Positions 26,965-36,136 of a stretch of DNA of 64,000 nucleotides are shown piece after piece. Origin of the DNA: Chitinophaga fulva (GTDB lineage: Bacteria > Bacteroidota > Bacteroidia > Chitinophagales > Chitinophagaceae); contig NZ_JABBGC010000003.1 in the NCBI RefSeq assembly GCF_012927205.1, positions 1-64,000 of the forward strand. Reading direction: 5' to 3'. The notes under the pieces are model-generated. The model saw only the letters and a list, made by a program, of their open reading frames with translations, had not been told where the DNA came from and made no database searches. Every line of letters starts with the position of its first letter. Position 1 is the first letter of the stretch. The position numbers were made by a program, and so were the translations under genes.

Positions 26965-29900
26965 ATGCCATTTAGAAATGCCGTCAAACACCGGTGGTCC
27001 CCGGTGTGCGCGCAAATGCTGAAAGTTATGAAGCTAACTGCTTTTCTGCTGCTGGTACTAGCCCTGCAGGTCAGTGCTACCGGTTACTCGCAAAAGCTGA
27101 CCCTGGACATGCGCCGTGTACCACTCACCAAAGTGCTCCGGGAAATCAGAAAACAAACCGGCTATACCTTTTTCTACAACACCGAAATGCTGAAAACGGC
27201 CGACAAAGTATCCGTTTCCGCCAGTCAGGCCAGCCTGGAAGATGTCATGGCCCAGTGCCTGGCAGGCAACAAGCTGAACTACAGCGTGGTGGACAATACC
27301 ATCATCCTGTCGGTTAAAACCGATGGCACGGACGTAAAGCCTGTCGCCAATATTTCCGTATACGGCCGTATCACCGACGCCCTCACCGGCGAACCGCTGA
27401 CAGGCGCCTCTGTTAAGCTGAAAGGCAGCACCAAAGGCACCAGCACCGACGCTAAAGGCAACTTCGCCCTCGAACTGCCCGATGGCGGCGGCACCCTCGT
27501 CATCTCCTTCATCGGATATGAGACCATCGAGAAACATGTCACCAAAGCCGGTCCCCTCGATATCACCCTGCAACAGAAAGCAGTACAGAGCGAGGAACTG
27601 GTGGTGGTAGGCTACGGTACCCAAAAACGGAAAGACGTGACAGGCTCCGTTTCCTCCGTTCGCGTGAATACCATCAGCGCCAATGTCTCAAAAAATATCA
27701 GCGGCGCCATCCAGGGCCGCGTTCCCGGCGTATCCGTGGAATCCGCCAGCGGCGCTCCCGGCTCCGGCCTCAATATCACCATCCGCGGTCTCAGCACCCT
27801 TGGCAACAATGCACCACTGTTTATCGTAGACGGCGTGTTCGTGAACAGCATCGATGGCGTAAGCCCTAACGATGTGGAATCCATCGAAGTATTGAAAGAT
27901 GCGGCCACCGCCAGCATCTACGGTTCCCGCGCGGCCAACGGCGTGGTGATCGTTACCACCAAAGGCGGTCTGAAAGAAACAGCTCCCAAACTGGAAATCG
28001 ACAGCTGGTTCGGCGTTCAGTCCGTTCCCAAGAGAATGAGCCTCCTCAACGGTGAACAATGGACTAAACTGATGCAGGCCAACATGACCGGCATCCCCAA
28101 CTACAACGGCGTTAACACCAACTGGCAGGACGCTATCTTCCATCAGGCTACGATTGCCCGTACCAACGTTAACTTTAGCGGCGGCTCCAAAAACTTTACG
28201 TACAACCTCTCCGGCGGATACCTGAAAGAAAACGGTACCATGATCAATACCGACTACTCCGCTGCCAACTTCCGTGTAAAAACACAATACGAAAAAGGCA
28301 GAATTAAAATAGGCGAGACCGTTATTATCAAAAGAGGTGTCAGCCGCCTCGCTCCCGGCGGCGGCGACCAGACCCACAGCCTCGTGGGCAGCGCCCTCGT
28401 GATGCCGTCTACCGTACCGGTATACGATCCCACACAGGACCTCGGCGGCTACGGCAGAAGACCGATATACATGAAAAACCTGTCCAACCCCGTTGCCCTG
28501 CTGGAACAGGTAAACAGAAGCTCGAAAGACCTGAACCTGCTGGCCAACGCCTTCGTGGAAGTGAAACTGATCGAAGGGCTCCGCTACCGCTTCAACGTAG
28601 GTCTGACGGAAGCACAGGGTTATATCCGCACCTATACCGGTATCTACAATGACGGCAACGCCGCCAATACCTTACCCGACCTTTCAGAGGGCAGCTCTAT
28701 CTCCAACTCCTGGCTGGTGGAAAATACCCTGAGCTATACCAAAAAACTGGGCAAACATAACATCGATGCGGTAGCCGGTTATACCGCCCAGAAAAATACC
28801 TACTCCGGTTTCAACGCTTCCCGCAACGATCTGCCGGACGGTACTTCCGTACTGGGCGCCGGCACAGCCAACTCCCAGAAAAATGATGGCAGCGCCAGCA
28901 CCAGCGCTATCCTGTCCACCTTCGGACGGGTGATGTATTCCTACGATTCCAAATACCTGTTCACCGCATCTATCCGCAGAGACGGTTCCTCCCGGTTTGC
29001 GAGCGACTACCAGTTTGGCTCCTTCCCTTCTTTCTCTGTTGGCTGGAACATCCACAATGAAAACTTTTTCTCCGGTCTGCGTGATGTTGTCAGCAACCTG
29101 AAACTGCGCGGCAGCTGGGGCGTACTGGGCAACCAGGAAATCGGCAACTATCTTACGCAGTCTGCCATCTCCAGCGGTATCAACTACGTACAGGGCAATA
29201 CGCTCTGGCCAGGCGGCACCGCCAGCGCTTATGCTTCTCCCCTGGACCTCTCCTGGGAAGAAACCAAGATCGTCAATGGTGGTATCGATGCAGGCTTCCT
29301 CAACAACAAACTGTTCTTCATCTTTGAAGTCTTCCATAAAAAAACCAATGGCGTACTGCTCGGTGTGCCATTCCCCCTGTCTGTGGGTAAAACGGGCACG
29401 CCTACACTCAATGCCGGCGTGATCGAAAACAAAGGATATGAAGCTTCCGTGGAATATGCCGACCAAACCCGCAGCGGTCTCAAATACCGTGTGATGTTCA
29501 ACCTTTCCCATACCGCCAACGAAATGACAGCCATCACTGTCGGCTCCGGCAGACAGGAATTCGGCGACATCTCCAGGGCCAAAGTAGGCGCACCCATTGG
29601 CTCCTTCTTCCTCATCAAAACCGATGGCATCTTTAATTCCCAGGAGGAAGTCAATACCTATAAAGGCAAAGACGGCAATCCGATCCAACCGGACGCCAAA
29701 CCTGGTGATATCCGCTTCGTAGACTACAACGGCGACGGCAAGATCGATAACCAGGACGTACAGAATGTTGGCAGCCCCTTCCCAAAAATCACCATGGGCC
29801 TGGCCGCTAACCTGTCTTATAAAAACTTCGACCTGAACCTCTTCTTTGAAGGCGTGTCCGGTAACAAGATCTATAACGGCAGAAGACAATGGATGGAAAA

Positions 29901-30279
29901 AATGACCGAAGTGACCAACCTGTCCACCGCCGTACTTGACGCATGGACACCGGAGCATCACTCCAACTTCCCCCGTTTCACCCTCTCCGATCCTAACAAT
30001 AATAAAAGAGAAAACAGCGACAGATGGCTGGAAGACGGTTCCTACATCCGTTTCAAACGCCTGGAATTAGGTTATACCATGCCTACCGCTCTCACTGGCA
30101 GATGGGGCATTGACAAGGTCAGATTTTTTGGTTCCGCTGAAAATCTCTTCACCGCCACCAAATACAAAGGTTACAATCCGGACCTGGGCGGTGGCGCCCT
30201 CTCCCGCGGTATGGACAATTCCTGGGATGCCTATCCCCTGTCACGCACCTTCCTGCTGGGCCTGAACCTTTCCTTCTAA
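26965..30279 (+). CDS. SusC/RagA TonB-dependent transporter with STN signalling domain
   Basis: An 1104-aa outer-membrane transporter. A long N-terminal leader ends in a signal helix (about residues 22-42). The STN domain is at about 48-117 (VPLTKVLREIRKQTGYTFFYN), the carboxypeptidase regulatory-like domain at about 130-204, the linker SEELVVVGYGTQKRKDVTGS begins at 209, then the plug (VDGVFVNSIDGV, SIEVLKDAATASIYGSRAAN) and the barrel ending FLLGLNLSF. The STN domain fits regulation by the sigma/FecR pair directly upstream. Followed by its SusD partner, then sulfotransferase-like and cytochrome genes in the same direction. Confidence 0.95.
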   Translation: MPFRNAVKHRWSPVCAQMLKVMKLTAFLLLVLALQVSATGYSQKLTLDMRRVPLTKVLREIRKQTGYTFFYNTEMLKTADKVSVSASQASLEDVMAQCLAGNKLNYSVVDNTIILSVKTDGTDVKPVANISVYGRITDALTGEPLTGASVKLKGSTKGTSTDAKGNFALELPDGGGTLVISFIGYETIEKHVTKAGPLDITLQQKAVQSEELVVVGYGTQKRKDVTGSVSSVRVNTISANVSKNISGAIQGRVPGVSVESASGAPGSGLNITIRGLSTLGNNAPLFIVDGVFVNSIDGVSPNDVESIEVLKDAATASIYGSRAANGVVIVTTKGGLKETAPKLEIDSWFGVQSVPKRMSLLNGEQWTKLMQANMTGIPNYNGVNTNWQDAIFHQATIARTNVNFSGGSKNFTYNLSGGYLKENGTMINTDYSAANFRVKTQYEKGRIKIGETVIIKRGVSRLAPGGGDQTHSLVGSALVMPSTVPVYDPTQDLGGYGRRPIYMKNLSNPVALLEQVNRSSKDLNLLANAFVEVKLIEGLRYRFNVGLTEAQGYIRTYTGIYNDGNAANTLPDLSEGSSISNSWLVENTLSYTKKLGKHNIDAVAGYTAQKNTYSGFNASRNDLPDGTSVLGAGTANSQKNDGSASTSAILSTFGRVMYSYDSKYLFTASIRRDGSSRFASDYQFGSFPSFSVGWNIHNENFFSGLRDVVSNLKLRGSWGVLGNQEIGNYLTQSAISSGINYVQGNTLWPGGTASAYASPLDLSWEETKIVNGGIDAGFLNNKLFFIFEVFHKKTNGVLLGVPFPLSVGKTGTPTLNAGVIENKGYEASVEYADQTRSGLKYRVMFNLSHTANEMTAITVGSGRQEFGDISRAKVGAPIGSFFLIKTDGIFNSQEEVNTYKGKDGNPIQPDAKPGDIRFVDYNGDGKIDNQDVQNVGSPFPKITMGLAANLSYKNFDLNLFFEGVSGNKIYNGRRQWMEKMTEVTNLSTAVLDAWTPEHHSNFPRFTLSDPNNNKRENSDRWLEDGSYIRFKRLELGYTMPTALTGRWGIDKVRFFGSAENLFTATKYKGYNPDLGGGALSRGMDNSWDAYPLSRTFLLGLNLSF

Positions 30280-30301
30280 CCATCAAAAAAAGTTGTACGC
30301 A

Positions 30302-31942
30302 ATGAAAAAATCAATCAAATATATCGGCGCACTGGCACTGACGATGGCGCTGGCCGGCAGTTGCAATGAACGCGACTTCCTGACACAGACAGATCCCAAC
30401 AGGATCACCGAAACTAATTTCTGGAAAGACGAAAGCAGCTTAAGCATGGCGCTGGCCGCCACCTACAGCCCGCTGCGCCTTCCGCTCTACGGCTACTGGG
30501 GCGCTTTCACCGGTGTACAGGACATCAACGCCATGGGCGACGATGTATTTACTATCCCCGGTGAAGAAGCAGGTACCTGGGCCATCGCTTCCTATACCAA
30601 CGATGAAAACAACAGCGACGCCGCCGATATCTTCGACAGGACCTATCAGTGTATCCATCGCGCCAACCTTATCCTGGCACGTATCGACAAAGTGCCCATC
30701 GATGCCGCTAAAAAAGAGATCTATATCGCAGAAGCCAAATTCCTCCGTGGTCTGTCCTATTTTATCCTTGCCTCCAACTGGGGCGCCGTACCACTGCGCA
30801 CCGAACCGGTGGAAACCACCAACGCCTATGCCGCCTCCTGCGCCAGTAAAGACGAAGTATGGCAACAGGTGATCAGCGACCTGTCCGCCGCCAAAGACAA
30901 GCTGCCGGTAAAACGCGATCCCAAAGAGCAAGGCAGGGCCACCAGTGGCGCCGCTATTGGTTTCCTTGGCAAAGCCTACCTCTATATGGAGAACTACCCG
31001 CAGGCCGAAGCGACCCTGACGCTGCTCACACAGGCTCCTTACAGCTATGGCCTCGTAGACAATTTTGAAGACAACTTCACCGACGCCAACGAGTTCAACA
31101 AAGAATCCATCTTTGAATGGGTATGTGCGCCCCTCGGTGACCCGTATGGCCCATGGGGCGCTGAAACCGCCAACTCACCGATGTTTAACTACATCCCGCA
31201 GTTTATCGGTCCCCCGGCAGGTGGCGGATGGTTTAAATATGTGCCGTCCAACTACCTCGTGTCACAGTTTGTAAAAGAACCGCGCCCGGCTGGTTCAGAT
31301 ACCAAATTCGACAAACGCATGTACGCCACGCTGATGTGGAAATACTCCACCCTCGGCGAAGCAGACAACACCTTCTACGATAACAAAACGTTCGACGACC
31401 TGTGGGGTTCCGCACGCGCCAAAATCTTGCGCCTCTACCCTGATACCAAGCTGGATACCACTACCAACGGCCGTTTCCTGATCAAAAAATACACGGGCGC
31501 CTGGCGTAATGTGGCCAATGCCGACAACTACTGGGGCGCCACACCATCTACCGCCAACTATCGCGTGATGCGTTTCGCGGAAGTCCTGCTCATGCGCGCA
31601 GAAGCAGCCACCCGTAACGGCCACACCGGCGTAGCACTGGCAGACATCAACCAGATACGCACCCGCGCCGGCCTTGCGCCCAAAACCGCAGCAGACCTGC
31701 CCGGCGCCGATCAGCTGATAGCAGAAATAGATCACCAGAAACTGCTGGAAATGTTCTACGAACAAAACAGGATCTATGACCTGCGCCGCTGGAACAAGTC
31801 AGCCGCTCAATTAGCGTCCATCCTGACAGCCCGTGAGAAACAAGGCGCCAACACTTTCAAAGCCAAACACTATGTATTGCCTATTCCTGCAAGAGAACTG
31901 AATGCCAATCCCAAGGCTACACAGAACGATCTGTGGAAATAA
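30302..31942 (+). CDS. SusD/RagB family lipoprotein, SusC partner
   Basis: A 546-aa lipoprotein with signal and lipobox LAGSC near residues 18-22. SusD landmarks: FLTQTDPNRITETNFWKDE near the N terminus, the TPR-like KKEIYIAEAKFLRGLSYFIL, RFAEVLLMRAEAATRNG in the C-terminal half, and a tail ending NPKATQNDLWK. The ATG at 30302 is chosen over a TTG at 30293 because it starts the signal peptide directly. It follows susC by 22 bp. The family role is cargo capture; the cargo may be an aromatic sulfate if the next gene is functionally linked, which is only inference. Confidence 0.93.
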   Translation: MKKSIKYIGALALTMALAGSCNERDFLTQTDPNRITETNFWKDESSLSMALAATYSPLRLPLYGYWGAFTGVQDINAMGDDVFTIPGEEAGTWAIASYTNDENNSDAADIFDRTYQCIHRANLILARIDKVPIDAAKKEIYIAEAKFLRGLSYFILASNWGAVPLRTEPVETTNAYAASCASKDEVWQQVISDLSAAKDKLPVKRDPKEQGRATSGAAIGFLGKAYLYMENYPQAEATLTLLTQAPYSYGLVDNFEDNFTDANEFNKESIFEWVCAPLGDPYGPWGAETANSPMFNYIPQFIGPPAGGGWFKYVPSNYLVSQFVKEPRPAGSDTKFDKRMYATLMWKYSTLGEADNTFYDNKTFDDLWGSARAKILRLYPDTKLDTTTNGRFLIKKYTGAWRNVANADNYWGATPSTANYRVMRFAEVLLMRAEAATRNGHTGVALADINQIRTRAGLAPKTAADLPGADQLIAEIDHQKLLEMFYEQNRIYDLRRWNKSAAQLASILTAREKQGANTFKAKHYVLPIPARELNANPKATQNDLWK

Positions 31943-31951
31943 TATTCATCA

Positions 31952-32003
31952 CCCCGGGCCAAAAGCCCGGGGCTATTTCGTTTCCCAGGACTGAAGTCCC
32001 GGG
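31952..32003. repeat. Tandem pair of REP-like palindromes
   Basis: CCCCGGGC-CAAAA-GCCCGGGG (31952-31972) and CCCAGGACT-GA-AGTCCCGGG (31984-32003, one mismatch) are separated by 11 bp. The spacer CTATTTCGTTT joins the two flank types seen beside the other copies of this family. It lies between susD and the sulfotransferase-like gene and could act as an mRNA hairpin inside the operon. Confidence 0.7.
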
Positions 32004-32017
32004 CCAAGCTAACTGCC

Positions 32018-33151
32018 ATGCACACACGCCTGCTATGCCTGCTGCTCCTGCTCTGCAGCTGTACCGCCCACACCGTCCGCATCAACATGGATGTTCCGCC
32101 AGCCCTTCAGGACCAGCTGAAAGCCACTGCTGTACCCGGGGAAAGCCTGCCGCCGGAATTTGAGCAAGGGTTACTGTTACTGAATCAACGCGATGACCCC
32201 GGCATGATATACCTCGTCAATGCCGCCGGACGTATTGTCTGGTATCACCAGGTGAAAGGTACCGGTTTCAAAACCGCACACCTGACCAACGAAAAGACAT
32301 TCCTCTGTATCCTGGGTGATAAAACTTTCCCCACCAGTTATGGCAATGAAATACTGGAGATCGATCTGCGTGGCGACACCCTGCTGCATCTGAAAAAAGG
32401 TCAACAGGATTTTAATGCGGACGTGCACCATGAGGTACTGCGCAAAGGTCAGGATGCCATCGTAGCGCTTACCAGCGTTGAAAAGATAGTAGACCTCTCC
32501 CTGCAGGGCGGCAGTGAACAGGACACCGTAAAGAGCGACGGCATCGTGGTATTTGACCGCGAAGGCCACCGCCGCTGGCAATGGAGCGTATTCGACGCAC
32601 TGGAACCTACTGCCGATACAACTATCATGCACACACGACATGACTGGATGCACGCCAACAGCTTAAGCTTCGACAAAGACAGCAATTATCTTATTTCCTT
32701 CTACAACAATGGGCAGATCTGGAAAATCAATGCACAAAGCGGCAAGATAATGTGGAAGTTCGGCAAAGGCGGCGACTTCGCCATTCCCGATTCCGCCGCA
32801 TTCGACATGGGACATGCCGTACATATCAATGCCGACAATGACCTGATGTTGTTCGACAACGGCGTATCACGCCAACAGTCGCAGACGCTGGCTTTCCGGC
32901 TCAACGACAGTTCCCGGCAGGCTACCGTGACGCTCCGGTCTGTACTGCCACCCTATCTCTTTAATGAAAGGATGGGCAGCGCTTACCTCGTTGGCCATAA
33001 TCATGTAGTACAATGCTGTTCCAAACGCAACACCGTCATACTGACCAGCCGCAACGGCCGCCCGCTGTGGACCTTGCGCACCACTTTCATTCCGTACCGG
33101 GCTGAGTTCATCTCTCCCTCGCAGTTATTACCCTATGTCATCGCAGAATGA
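32018..33151 (+). CDS. Arylsulfotransferase (AssT)-like lipoprotein, beta-propeller
   Basis: A 377-aa exported protein with a hydrophobic leader ending LLLLCSC (possible lipobox Cys at 15). The repeats have beta-propeller style (LVNAAGRIVWYHQV, VFDREGHRRWQWSVF, KINAQSGKIMWKFGKGGDF). Conserved histidines sit where AssT enzymes need them: HHEV at 137-138, DWMHANS with His212 and GHAVHI at 266-269. AssT moves sulfate between phenolic compounds without PAPS, by way of a histidine. An unspecified PQQ-like propeller is the main alternative. It follows susD by 75 bp and precedes a cytochrome c gene by 18 bp. Confidence 0.75.
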   Translation: MHTRLLCLLLLLCSCTAHTVRINMDVPPALQDQLKATAVPGESLPPEFEQGLLLLNQRDDPGMIYLVNAAGRIVWYHQVKGTGFKTAHLTNEKTFLCILGDKTFPTSYGNEILEIDLRGDTLLHLKKGQQDFNADVHHEVLRKGQDAIVALTSVEKIVDLSLQGGSEQDTVKSDGIVVFDREGHRRWQWSVFDALEPTADTTIMHTRHDWMHANSLSFDKDSNYLISFYNNGQIWKINAQSGKIMWKFGKGGDFAIPDSAAFDMGHAVHINADNDLMLFDNGVSRQQSQTLAFRLNDSSRQATVTLRSVLPPYLFNERMGSAYLVGHNHVVQCCSKRNTVILTSRNGRPLWTLRTTFIPYRAEFISPSQLLPYVIAE

Positions 33152-33169
33152 CATACAAAGCTTTTGTTT

Positions 33170-34165
33170 ATGACTACAACACAATATATCCGTACCGGTT
33201 GTTTCCTGGCAGCAGCTGCTGCTGTGATGATCTGGTCCTGTAATACCGGCAGCAGCGCCAAAACACCGGCAGCAACGATCAGCACCGCACCGGAGTTGTT
33301 GAAAGTGGATACCAGCACCATCCCGAAAGACAAGTACGGCGAGATGGTCCGTTATGGCCGCGAGCTGATGCTGAACACCGCCTATTATATCGGTCCGGAG
33401 GGTATAAACGGCCGTTACCTGGGCAATAAAATGAACTGTACCAACTGTCACCAGGATGGCGGCACCAAAGCATTTTCGTTCAACCTGATGTTGTCCCATC
33501 AGGAATATCCGCAGTACCGCGCCCGCGAAGGAAAGGTGCTTACGCTCGCAGAACGGATCAACAATTGTGTAACGCGGCCGCATAATGGCAAACCGCTGCC
33601 ACTGGACAGTAAAGAGATGGTCGCTTTTCTGGCGTACCTGAGATGGATCAATAGTTTTGTGCCGAAAGACAAACCGCACCAGGGCAGTCACAACCTGGCG
33701 GTAAAACTGCCTGATACCGCCGCTGACCCGGAAAAAGGAAAAACATTATACCAGGAACATTGTGCCCGTTGTCATGGCAAAGACGGAGAAGGCCAGCTGG
33801 CCGGCGTTACGTACACTTATCCACCGCTGTGGGGGCCTAATGGTTACCAGCCCGGCTCCAGCATGCACCGTGTGATCAAGCAGGCACAGTGGCTGAAGGC
33901 CAATATGCCTTATGACAAAGCTTCGTGGAACAAACCGTTCCTCACCGATGAAGAAGCCCTCGACATCGCCGCGTTTGTGAACAACGACAGCATACATGCC
34001 CGTCCGGATGTCAAAAACTACGACTATCCGCATGTGGCTGAAAAGGCCATTGACTATGACAAAGGGCCTTTCGCGGATACTTTCTCCGCACGGCAACATA
34101 AGTACGGGCCATTCCGCCCGGTGATCAGTTACTGGGAACAGAACGGCATGAAAGCGTCTTATTAA
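33170..34165 (+). CDS. Dihaem c-type cytochrome, thiosulfate-dehydrogenase (TsdA)-like
   Basis: A 331-aa lipoprotein-like cytochrome (signal with IWSC at 21-24). The first haem site CTNCH is at 90-94 and the second CARCH at 198-202. Between them are FPQYRARE-like HQEYPQYRAREGKVLTLAER and INNCVTRPHNGKPLPLDSKE, which match the TsdA family pattern. The Cys at 133 lies about 39 residues after the first haem His, close to the distance of the unusual axial Cys ligand in TsdA. TsdA oxidises thiosulfate to tetrathionate or the reverse. The real substrate here is unknown. ATG at 33170 is preferred over a TTG 6 bp earlier. A strong terminator follows. Confidence 0.82.
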   Translation: MTTTQYIRTGCFLAAAAAVMIWSCNTGSSAKTPAATISTAPELLKVDTSTIPKDKYGEMVRYGRELMLNTAYYIGPEGINGRYLGNKMNCTNCHQDGGTKAFSFNLMLSHQEYPQYRAREGKVLTLAERINNCVTRPHNGKPLPLDSKEMVAFLAYLRWINSFVPKDKPHQGSHNLAVKLPDTAADPEKGKTLYQEHCARCHGKDGEGQLAGVTYTYPPLWGPNGYQPGSSMHRVIKQAQWLKANMPYDKASWNKPFLTDEEALDIAAFVNNDSIHARPDVKNYDYPHVAEKAIDYDKGPFADTFSARQHKYGPFRPVISYWEQNGMKASY

Positions 34166-34205
34166 TCAGGAATCCTAATCATTAGCTATACTACGACACC
34201 CTGCA

Positions 34206-34233
34206 AAAGCTTCCCTTACCGGGAAGCTTTTTT
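34206..34233 (+). terminator. Intrinsic terminator after the cytochrome gene
   Basis: AAAGCTTCCC-TTACC-GGGAAGCTTT followed by TTT. It closes the ECF-controlled SusCD operon and separates it from the injection-system locus. The rest of the 320-bp gap to 34487 is A/T-rich and probably carries the promoter for the PAAR gene, though no clean TAnnTTTG was found. Confidence 0.85.
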
Positions 34234-34486
34234 CATTTTCGTCTCCGGGGATTATAAAAAATCTCCTAAAAACGTATAGCCTCCTCAGAAAAATAATTTG
34301 GTTGTAATAGAATTAATCTCTACCTTAATTGTCGGATTTCTACTATGCTCTTTTTTCCTGGCCGCGTCGTAATAGAACCTCAAAGATTAGTGGATACCCC
34401 CAAATAAGCCAGGAGGAAGACCCGAGAATAGTATTTCAATTTGTTTAAGACGGGAAGTTCAGAAGAAGCGTAATTAATTGTTGCTT

Positions 34487-34756
34487 ATGTCATTTCCAGC
34501 GGCGACTATCGGGGATCTTCATGTATGCTCACATGGAGGTGGCCCTGTCCTTGGCCCGGGATGCCCAACCGTATTAATTGGTGGCAAACCAGCGGCTGTT
34601 ATCGGGGACAGTTGTGTTTGTCCTTTAGCACCTGATGCCATCATTACTGGCTCTGCCACGGTGTTGATTGGTGGTAAACCGGCAGCACGTATAAGCGATA
34701 GTACAGCCCATGGAGGTGCCGTAACAACAGGTGCCGCGAATGTCCTGATTGGCTGA
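34487..34756 (+). CDS. PAAR-domain spike-tip protein of the injection system
   Basis: An 89-aa PAAR protein that forms the sharp cone at the end of the VgrG-like spike. It shows the two PAAR repeats (GDLHVCSHGGGPVLGPGCPT and GDSCVCPLAPDAIITGSAT), each followed by VLIGGKPAA, and HVC/SHGG residues for metal binding. It consists of the PAAR fold only, with no effector extension. ATG 34487 is chosen over TTG codons upstream. It is placed ahead of the cap gene, 238 bp from the main block, instead of beside the VgrG gene as in Afp-type loci. The gap 34757-34994 holds no convincing gene and likely carries the main promoter. Confidence 0.9.
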   Translation: MSFPAATIGDLHVCSHGGGPVLGPGCPTVLIGGKPAAVIGDSCVCPLAPDAIITGSATVLIGGKPAARISDSTAHGGAVTTGAANVLIG

Positions 34757-34994
34757 TTTCACAGATTATCAAAACATTTTTTGTGTTTATTGTTTGCCTT
34801 CGGCAGATGATGAACAGGGATTGGATTGCATTTTCTTAACGTTGGTCTTTTGTCTGCTTCAAGACAGGAGGCCGATCGGGAGTGGATTGTTTTTTCCTGA
34901 ACATGGATGTTCTGCCTTCGCCCCCCTTTTTAAAAAGACACAATTTTATATATACAGTTGTTTGCAGCAAAAGGATACAGTTTAAAATATACAT

Positions 34995-35537
34995 ATGCTG
35001 ACCGAAATACTGACCATCATCAGGGATAGTCTTACGCCCCAATTTGCAGGCGGAGATTTCGATCTGGGCAACATCGCCAGTCCGGGTAACGCAGCACCGT
35101 CTGTGCTGCTGACACTGGTGAACCTGAAAGAAGAACCCTCCCTTAAAAACACAGCTTACTCCCGGGTAAACAACGCCACCCTGAGAACGGAATATTTCAA
35201 TCCCTATGTATTTCTGAATGCGTACATCCTTTTCAGTTCCCGTAAAAGCAACTATAAGGACGCCGTATCAGACATCGGAAAGATCATTCGTTTCATTCAC
35301 GGACAAAACCAGTTTTCTATCAACTACAATGGTACAGACTATCGTGTGGTATTAAACATGTATTCTCCGTCGTTCGAGGAAATGAACCATCTGTGGGCCA
35401 TCCTGGGCGGCAAGGTATATCCCAGTATTATGTATGTGATGCGCGTGATTGAACTCCACAACACCAACGTGGTGACAGGCGACGGCGTGATCGAAGCCAT
35501 CACCGGAAAATTCAGTGTTATTGACCCTAAAAAGTGA
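34995..35537 (+). CDS. DUF4255 / Pvc16-type cap (tail terminator) protein
   Basis: A 180-aa protein matching the Pvc16_N/DUF4255 family, known from Afp16/Pvc16, which caps the distal end of the tube and sheath and stops their polymerisation. Recognisable segments are the N-terminal helix MLTEILTIIRDSL, the LVNLKEEPSLKN strand, NPYVFLNAYILFSSRK, and VYPSIMYVMRVIELHN near the end. It begins the tightly packed eCIS block (9 bp to the next gene). Cap genes head the operon in several Bacteroidota eCIS loci. Confidence 0.88.
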   Translation: MLTEILTIIRDSLTPQFAGGDFDLGNIASPGNAAPSVLLTLVNLKEEPSLKNTAYSRVNNATLRTEYFNPYVFLNAYILFSSRKSNYKDAVSDIGKIIRFIHGQNQFSINYNGTDYRVVLNMYSPSFEEMNHLWAILGGKVYPSIMYVMRVIELHNTNVVTGDGVIEAITGKFSVIDPKK

Positions 35538-35546
35538 TTACCTCTG

Positions 35547-36101
35547 ATGGAAAATATAACCGTAGCATATCAGCATGTTTGTGAAATTGCATTGTCCCAC
35601 CAATATGTGACAGCCACCCAGCCGGCCCTGCCGGCAACTGAGTGGATACAGTGGTATCCTGATATCGCCACGCTTCAGTTGCTGGATGATAAAAAACTAA
35701 CCGTGAGGGCCTTCAATGGCGGCCTGCGGCTGATCACGGCCATCAAAGCAGATAAAGACCCGATTTGTGATCTCAGCAATACGAATATCAGGATAGGGTT
35801 TACATTCATTCCCGCCGTAGCGGCCCATACAAAACTGGACGCTCACTTTCTCGTGGGCAACCAGGAAGGAAGATATGTATTTGGCAATGCCATTGCCAAA
35901 GCCAATGGCAGCACTTATCCTGACATTTCCCAGCAGACCGTTACCGTGGCCGCTCCTACAGACAGTGAAAGGCTTTTCGGTTACATCGAAATCAATATCA
36001 TCCGCGGCCCCGGTAACTATGACCTGCTGGATACCGGTGGTAAACTTAAATACCAGAAAGGAACAGCCAACAGCAAATTCTCCCTGATATTTCAACAATA
36101 A
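35547..36101 (+). CDS. eCIS-associated unknown, candidate cap adaptor
   Basis: I recognise no named family with certainty. The 184-aa protein starts with a motif (YQHVCEIALSHQYV) that recalls a group of proteins encoded beside Pvc16 in Bacteroidota eCIS loci. It is then mostly beta: KLTVRAFNGGLRLITAIKA, IRIGFTFIPA, FGYIEINIIRGPGNYDL. There is no signal peptide and no membrane helix, so it is cytoplasmic before particle release. Its place between the cap and sheath genes, 9 and 35 bp away, makes a structural role at the cap end likely. The AlgoCIS particle is known to have an extra cap adaptor; whether this is the same protein is untested. Confidence 0.75.
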   Translation: MENITVAYQHVCEIALSHQYVTATQPALPATEWIQWYPDIATLQLLDDKKLTVRAFNGGLRLITAIKADKDPICDLSNTNIRIGFTFIPAVAAHTKLDAHFLVGNQEGRYVFGNAIAKANGSTYPDISQQTVTVAAPTDSERLFGYIEINIIRGPGNYDLLDTGGKLKYQKGTANSKFSLIFQQ

Positions 36102-36136
36102 ACTTTTTATAACCATCACTTCTTAAACCCCATCAC

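Noticed and set aside
28684-29961. 425-codon minus-strand open frame opposite the third susC gene
   Set aside because: Same reason: the plus-strand frame encodes an unmistakable TonB-dependent barrel, and the antisense product resembles nothing.
34749-34985. 78-codon frame overlapping the end of the PAAR gene
   Set aside because: Starts inside the PAAR gene, has no ribosome-binding context, odd Cys/Phe-rich composition and fills the probable promoter gap of the eCIS block.
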